DNA of 64,000 nt from Gilvibacter sediminis (GTDB lineage Bacteria > Bacteroidota > Bacteroidia > Flavobacteriales > Flavobacteriaceae). A program made the position numbers and the translations under genes. The notes beneath the pieces were generated by a model. It made no database searches. It saw nothing but the letters and a program-made list of their open reading frames with translations, and was not told where the DNA came from. The stretch covers positions 908,633 to 972,632 of the forward strand of contig NZ_JAQQTE010000001.1 of assembly GCF_028561565.1 (NCBI RefSeq). The letters are read 5' to 3'. Positions 59,219-64,000 of this stretch are shown here, one piece after another; position 1 is the first letter of the stretch; each line of letters opens with the position of its first letter.

Positions 59219-61066
59219 ATGAAATTAAAAGTACTTAGCCTCATGGCCCTTGTTCTCAGTAACTTAGGTTTGGCTCAAAGTGAATTTCCTGCTGCCGCAG
59301 TTGAGACGGATTGGGAGGCTGTAGAAGTTGTAATTCCTCCTTCTCCTTTTCAATACCAAGTTTTATTCGTTGGAGGTGAGGACCTTGTTCAAACCGGAGA
59401 GAATGAAGCTGTACCTGCCAAACAATGGCATGACTTTATTGGATTTACCCCACTTTCTGCTACGGATTGTGTGGATGATCCAAACGCGATCGGATGGGTT
59501 TCTGTAAACCACGAGCGTATTTTGGCCGATGATAAGATCGGTGATGGAGGTGGTATGACTGCCTTCCTTTTAGGTCGTAACCCTTCAGACGACACCCTTT
59601 ACATTATTCCACAAACACTTTCTGACGGACGTAGTGGAGAATTCTTCAACGTAGACTTTTCTAATGTAGGAGAGACCGGGATGAACTGTGGAGGTATTAC
59701 TTCTGTTGTAGACGGACGTATTTGGACTGCAGAAGAGTGGTTCCGCACGGACAACGCGAGTATTTTCCTTGATGGAACCGGTGTTCGTGATATTTCTGAT
59801 TATACTATTAAGTATACTGAATTTGAAATGGCCAACTTCCAAACCATTGAGAAGTATCAAAACTTCAACTGGATGGTTGAGATCGATCCTCGTGAAGCCA
59901 AAGCGATCCGTAAGCAATACAACTGGGGGCGTCAGCCGTTTGAAGGTGGTGCCGTTGCGGTAGACAACAGAACGGTATACTTAGGAGCAGATGCTACTCC
60001 TGGTTTCTTTACCAAGTTTGTTGCTGACGTAGCCGGAGACTTTACCCAAGGAACCCTTTATGTATTCAAGCACGATGCCGGTGGAGATCCATGGGTAGAG
60101 ATCGATTCTAACGATTTTGACAAGATGCTTGAGTTTGCTGCGGAGGCTGTTTCTGGAGGAGCTACTATGTTCAACCGTTTGGAGTGGGTAACTCTAGACA
60201 AAGAAACAGGAAAAGTATATATGACAGAGACGGGTCGTGATAATCCTGCTTCTCGCTGGGCAGATGAGGCTGCTGCTGGAGCCGTTTACGCACCACACCA
60301 TATCGCTAGAGCTATTGCTCAAGGCGCTACTGGACCTGACGATGCTGCTTACTGGGATTACTACGGACGTATTCTAGAATTTGATCCAGCAACACAAGAG
60401 GTAACTGTTTTCATGGAAGGTGGACCTTACTTTGAGACTTCTCCTGCTGTGGCAGATTACCCGAACAAGCACCTGTCTAACCCTGATGGACTTAGCATTC
60501 TTTACACAAACGTTGCTGGTGAAGACAAGCGTTACCTATTGATTCAAGAAGACCTTAACGGAACTTCTTTTGGTCGTACACCATTGGAGTATCCAGACGA
60601 TCGTATGTGTGAGATGTATGTTTTGGATTTGGATATTGCCAGCCCAACTTTAGACGATTTGATCCGTTTGACTCAAACTCCACGTGGAGCTGAGATCACT
60701 GGAGCCGTTGGAACTGCTGATGGGAAGTCTGTATTGGTTAACTCTCAGCATCCTGACACTTCTAACCCATTCCCATACAACAACTCTTTGACTTTCGCCA
60801 TTACTGGTTTTGATGATTCAGGAGCTTTGGAAACTTTGGCTGCGCCAGAGTTTGATTTGGACACAGACGAGTTTATCATCTATCCAAACCCAACAGAGCG
60901 TATTGTTTACTTCAACCAAGTTGCTGATGTTGCTCTTTACGACATCACTGGGCGTCGTGTTGCCGTATATCGCGATGTGCGTTCTATTGACATCGCAGGA
61001 TTCTCTACTGGAACTTATCTCTTGAAGACTTCAGAAGGAGAAACTAAGAAATTACTAATCAAGTAA
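59219..61066 (+). CDS. PhoX-like (DUF839) phosphatase-family protein with T9SS sorting domain
   Basis: 615 residues. Signal peptide (MKLKVLSLMALVLSNLGLAQ). The body carries segments of the DUF839/PhoX family: WVSVNHERI, then MNCGGITSVVDGRIWTAEEW, which matches the NCxGGxTP..W..EE region, a Ca/Fe-cofactor site in PhoX phosphatases, and later NPDGLSILYT. The end is a T9SS C-terminal domain (FIIYPNPTERIVYFNQ ... YDITGRRVAVY ... GTYLLKTSEG). It would release phosphate from organic phosphoesters outside the cell, but the reaction is inferred from family. Start ATG follows TAAAAATCAAACAG. Confidence 0.85.
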   Translation: MKLKVLSLMALVLSNLGLAQSEFPAAAVETDWEAVEVVIPPSPFQYQVLFVGGEDLVQTGENEAVPAKQWHDFIGFTPLSATDCVDDPNAIGWVSVNHERILADDKIGDGGGMTAFLLGRNPSDDTLYIIPQTLSDGRSGEFFNVDFSNVGETGMNCGGITSVVDGRIWTAEEWFRTDNASIFLDGTGVRDISDYTIKYTEFEMANFQTIEKYQNFNWMVEIDPREAKAIRKQYNWGRQPFEGGAVAVDNRTVYLGADATPGFFTKFVADVAGDFTQGTLYVFKHDAGGDPWVEIDSNDFDKMLEFAAEAVSGGATMFNRLEWVTLDKETGKVYMTETGRDNPASRWADEAAAGAVYAPHHIARAIAQGATGPDDAAYWDYYGRILEFDPATQEVTVFMEGGPYFETSPAVADYPNKHLSNPDGLSILYTNVAGEDKRYLLIQEDLNGTSFGRTPLEYPDDRMCEMYVLDLDIASPTLDDLIRLTQTPRGAEITGAVGTADGKSVLVNSQHPDTSNPFPYNNSLTFAITGFDDSGALETLAAPEFDLDTDEFIIYPNPTERIVYFNQVADVALYDITGRRVAVYRDVRSIDIAGFSTGTYLLKTSEGETKKLLIK

Positions 61067-61169
61067 TTTTTTTCAAGTTGATTCCAAGCACCGGAGGCTG
61101 TATGGTCTCCGGCTTGGAAATCAATGATAATTTCAGCAGTTGACTTGAACTGCTAAAGCGTACCTCAAA

Positions 61170-63134
61170 ATGATTGCTATTATGCTCAAAAGAATTACTC
61201 GCTTATTTCGATCAGACAATCTTCTTCTGTTGGTAAGTATTCTGCTTACTTTATTGCTGATATCTGCCAGCAAGCCTCATGTTAACAAAGCAGACAGTTA
61301 CAGAGCCAAAGCCATTGGCTTTTTAAATCAAAAGTTCCAAGAAGAACTTCAATACTGGAAGGCTCAAACCGCTAGTTTTGACCAGTATGCCCAAGTGGGT
61401 GATACCCTTGCCTTGCAAAGGGATTATAAAAAATTAAGAGGCAGTTACAAGCAAATCGAATTCATGCTTGAATACCTCGATAAGGAAGCTGTGGATCGCA
61501 ATATCAATGGGGCACCACTTCCTAAATTGGAGCCTAAAGTGGCCGAACATGTGGTCTTAGAACCAAAAGGCCTACAGGTCATTGACGAGCTTATGGGAGC
61601 CGCTACTTTGGATTTAGAAGCCTTGCAAGAACAAACCGCATTACTTCTAAAGAACACAGAAATTCTCACCAAATTTCTTACGTCTAGAAAGTTTACGGAT
61701 CGTCAATTTTTTGAATCCAGTAGACAGGCCATGCTACGTCTAATGACTTTAGGAATAACAGGTTTTGATACTCCAGGAACTTTAATGGGTATTGGGGATG
61801 CCCATCAAGTTTTACAAAGTTTGAAGAGTTATGCCGCCTACTATCAAAGTGAGCTCCAAAACATAAATCAACTGCCTTTGTGGGATCAATTGTCCAAGCG
61901 TTTTGACCAGGGCATTGCTAAGACTGCGAAAGGTGATTTTGATCGTTTTGACCGATTGCGTTTTTTGAATGAAGTTGCGAATCCGATCTACAAATTATTG
62001 TTGGATATTCACCTGAGTTTAGGTTACGAGACCATTGAAGAAGTGAGCCGTTATTTGCCTGCTGTGAATTACGAGGCAACTAGTCTTTTTAGCCCTAATT
62101 TACTAGACCCTTTCTATTATTCCAGCGTGCCCAATGACAGCCTTTTTGATCAAAGAGCCGCTTTGGGAAAACTACTTTTTTACGATCCTGTACTATCTGC
62201 AGACAACGAAATGTCTTGTGCGAGTTGCCACAACCCTAAAAGGGCTTTTACAGACGGCGTGCCTAAGAGTTTATCCAATCAGGGCGAACCGCTCAAGCGC
62301 AATGCACTGACTTTGAATTATGCGATCTATGCTACGGGTTATTTTCACGATCTGCGCGCCAAACGCCTTGAGGATCAGTTTGAACATGTGGTGTTGAGTC
62401 AGGATGAATTTGATACCAACTACCGAGATATTCTAAACAAACTCAGCAGCAGTCCAACCTACAGCAAGCTTTTTGCTGAGGCCTTCCCAGAGCAAGCCAA
62501 AGGCCTGCGCATTAACAATATTGACTACGCCTTAGCGGCTTATGTCATGAAGCTCAATCGATATGATTCTGCTTTGGATCGTTTCTTTGCAGGCGATTCC
62601 AAAGCGTTGACTGCCGAACAGCGTAAAGGTTTCAATCTCTTTACGGGCAAGGCGGCCTGTGCCACCTGTCATTTTATGCCTTTGTTTTCTGGAACGGTCC
62701 CGCCTTTGTTCAACGAGTCCGAATCTGAGGTGCTGGGTATCCCAATGAGCAATCAAAAACCTTGGATTTTAGATGCAGATATAGGAAGACGGGGTAATGG
62801 TCTGGAAAAGGAAAAAGCAGATTTCTACAGCAATTCTTTTAAAACGCCAACCCTCAGGAATATAGCACTGACGGGTCCATATATGCACAACGGCGTGTTT
62901 AATTCTTTAGAAGAAGTGATGGAATTCTACAACCTAGGTGGAGGTGCCGGTGCCGGAATGGATTTGGAGCATCAAACGCTAGCCAGCGATCCTTTAGGCT
63001 TGACTCAGCAGGAGATCGATCAATTGATTGCCTTTATGCAAGCACTGACCGATGATGGTGGATTTAATCCTCCATCATCCTTACCAAGAGACTTTGAAGC
63101 CAATGAGGTAAACGTACGTCCTTTGGGTCGATAG
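61170..63134 (+). CDS. Di-heme cytochrome c peroxidase with N-terminal helical domain
   Basis: 654 residues. A membrane anchor or signal (about 18-34) is followed by ~270 helical residues with YKQIEFMLEYLDKEAVDRN and EPKGLQVIDEL, which recall an imelysin-type or related helical domain. The C-terminal ~320 residues are a CCP/MauG domain with two CxxCH heme sites, CASCH at 350-354 and CATCH at 497-501, and the Met-containing GPYMHNG motif. It would reduce peroxide with electrons from cytochrome c. It stands after the PhoX-like gene and ends 7 bases before the convergent TolC-like stop. Confidence 0.9.
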   Translation: MIAIMLKRITRLFRSDNLLLLVSILLTLLLISASKPHVNKADSYRAKAIGFLNQKFQEELQYWKAQTASFDQYAQVGDTLALQRDYKKLRGSYKQIEFMLEYLDKEAVDRNINGAPLPKLEPKVAEHVVLEPKGLQVIDELMGAATLDLEALQEQTALLLKNTEILTKFLTSRKFTDRQFFESSRQAMLRLMTLGITGFDTPGTLMGIGDAHQVLQSLKSYAAYYQSELQNINQLPLWDQLSKRFDQGIAKTAKGDFDRFDRLRFLNEVANPIYKLLLDIHLSLGYETIEEVSRYLPAVNYEATSLFSPNLLDPFYYSSVPNDSLFDQRAALGKLLFYDPVLSADNEMSCASCHNPKRAFTDGVPKSLSNQGEPLKRNALTLNYAIYATGYFHDLRAKRLEDQFEHVVLSQDEFDTNYRDILNKLSSSPTYSKLFAEAFPEQAKGLRINNIDYALAAYVMKLNRYDSALDRFFAGDSKALTAEQRKGFNLFTGKAACATCHFMPLFSGTVPPLFNESESEVLGIPMSNQKPWILDADIGRRGNGLEKEKADFYSNSFKTPTLRNIALTGPYMHNGVFNSLEEVMEFYNLGGGAGAGMDLEHQTLASDPLGLTQQEIDQLIAFMQALTDDGGFNPPSSLPRDFEANEVNVRPLGR

Positions 63135-63141
63135 CACTATT

Positions 63142-64000
63142 TTAAAGCTCAACCTCAGTAATTCCCAAGGCTTGGAACAACTTAGCGAAACCGCTGTAGT
63201 ATTTCTGTTCTAGTTTGATTTGCTTAACCCGAGCTTCAACCAGTTTCTGCTCTCGGCTGTTGATCAAAAAGACCGAACTCTCTCCAAAGCTGAACTTTCT
63301 GATCTCCGCATTGAGCATCTGCGTGTAGGCGTTAACCATATTCTCATTGATGTTGATCTGCTCGCGCAAAGAGGTCAACTCCTGTTGCAGGGCTTCTACC
63401 TTGTTGGCAATACTTATTTGGGCTAAATTTTGCTCAAATTCGTTGTCTTGTATTTTAAACTTGGCCATACGCAGTGCACCGCGTTCTTTTCTCAAAAACA
63501 AGGGGAAACTGGCATTGATCCCAAATTTGTAATCGTTGCTGTTAAAGGTTTCGGTTCTGTCTGGTGTCGTGCTCAGGGCATTGAATTCCAGGTCTATCCG
63601 TGGCAACAGATTATTGGCCTTGAATTGTCTATCCACCTCTAAAGCCTCGCCTTTGTATTGCAAGGAAAGCAATTTTGGGTGATTGCTAAGGTCAAATTCC
63701 TCGGTATTTAGCGGAGATACGCCTAAGGTCTGAGTTAGAGTTACCTCCAAAGTCTCCTCAGGAATTACATCTTCCTGTACTTCCATGGGGATGTTGTTAG
63801 AGATCCACAGATAGTTACTTAAAGCGAGCCTTTTATTATTCAGTGCGATTCGCGCCTGCTCTAAAAGTAAGGATCGGTTTTGAACAGGAATCTTCGCCTC
63901 CACAGTATCAATGATGGCCACATCTCCCAACAAAGCGCTGGATCTCACACCTCTAAATCGCTGCTCCGCATTGACCAAGAACTCGCGTTGCAGTAAGACC
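63142..64000 (-). CDS. TolC-family outer-membrane efflux protein (N-terminus outside window)
   Basis: The frame is open to base 64000, so the N-terminus and signal peptide lie beyond the edge; the Met at 63978 is internal. About 285 residues are visible. They alternate helical coiled-coil stretches (LEQARIALNNKRLALSNYLW, QNLAQISIANKVEALQQELT in part) with strands of the beta-barrel (LPRIDLEFNAL, YKFGINASFPL), the double repeat of TolC/OEP proteins. It forms the outer-membrane channel of efflux systems. Partner genes would lie to the right. Confidence 0.85.
   Translation of the reverse strand, partial: VLLQREFLVNAEQRFRGVRSSALLGDVAIIDTVEAKIPVQNRSLLLEQARIALNNKRLALSNYLWISNNIPMEVQEDVIPEETLEVTLTQTLGVSPLNTEEFDLSNHPKLLSLQYKGEALEVDRQFKANNLLPRIDLEFNALSTTPDRTETFNSNDYKFGINASFPLFLRKERGALRMAKFKIQDNEFEQNLAQISIANKVEALQQELTSLREQININENMVNAYTQMLNAEIRKFSFGESSVFLINSREQKLVEARVKQIKLEQKYYSGFAKLFQALGITEVEL

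Overview
The window is chromosomal DNA from a member of the Flavobacteriia (Bacteroidota), most likely a marine Flavobacteriaceae. Four proteins end in Por/type IX secretion (T9SS) sorting domains. Many genes are preceded by the Bacteroidota -7 promoter element TAnnTTTG. Family content is typical of the group: DUF4271 beside hemD, DUF4296 beside dihydroorotase, DUF4199, DUF350, and DnaE with a fused proofreading exonuclease. I cannot name a genus.

Bases 1-41700 are mostly dense housekeeping genes in short operons: ftsX (cut by the left edge), leuS, a Zn-peptidase, a saccharopine-dehydrogenase-like enzyme, pckA, hemD-DUF4271, a glycosyltransferase-pyrC-DUF4296 run, tyrS, a LuxE-like/transglutaminase-like pair, two tandem T9SS cargo paralogues, a PhoB/PhoR-type two-component pair, trmB, a LysE-ATL pair, an Fe-S/redox block (Mrp, NifU-like, ferredoxin reductase, ferredoxin), glutaryl-CoA-dehydrogenase-like and Rieske oxygenase genes, rpsP-rimM-trmN6, dnaE, trxA and a DUF58 protein. 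Many neighbours overlap by one base (TAATG or TGATG), consistent with translational coupling.

Bases 41700-43650 are gene-poor. They hold tRNA-Asp(GTC), a terminator, then about 400 bp of degenerate repeats carrying palindromes whose stems vary but still pair. Next come a probable ~80-nt small RNA with a near-ideal promoter and terminator, and cspA behind a ~275-nt leader.

Bases 43650-48900 form what I read as a self-contained sigma-54 signalling locus. It has a 1033-residue enhancer-binding protein (four PAS, GAF, AAA+ with GAFTGA, Fis-type HTH). Immediately downstream are two 18-bp palindromes 40 bp apart, then a -24/-12 promoter with exact GG-N10-GC spacing. An operon follows: a STAS/DUF7793-like protein, a PAS protein resembling a histidine kinase that has lost its His and N-box, and a single-domain response regulator. 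This is the strongest candidate for an undescribed system here.

Bases 48900-64000 carry transport and surface functions: an M24 peptidase lipoprotein, an MFS transporter, an SLC12-like cotransporter, small proteins, a secreted pair with a T9SS domain, DUF4199, then a lipoprotein with a heme-c motif and FG-GAP-like repeats, a PhoX-like phosphatase with a T9SS domain (preceded by 11-bp-phased direct repeats resembling a Pho box), a di-heme cytochrome c peroxidase with an extra N-terminal helical domain, and a TolC-family protein cut by the right edge.
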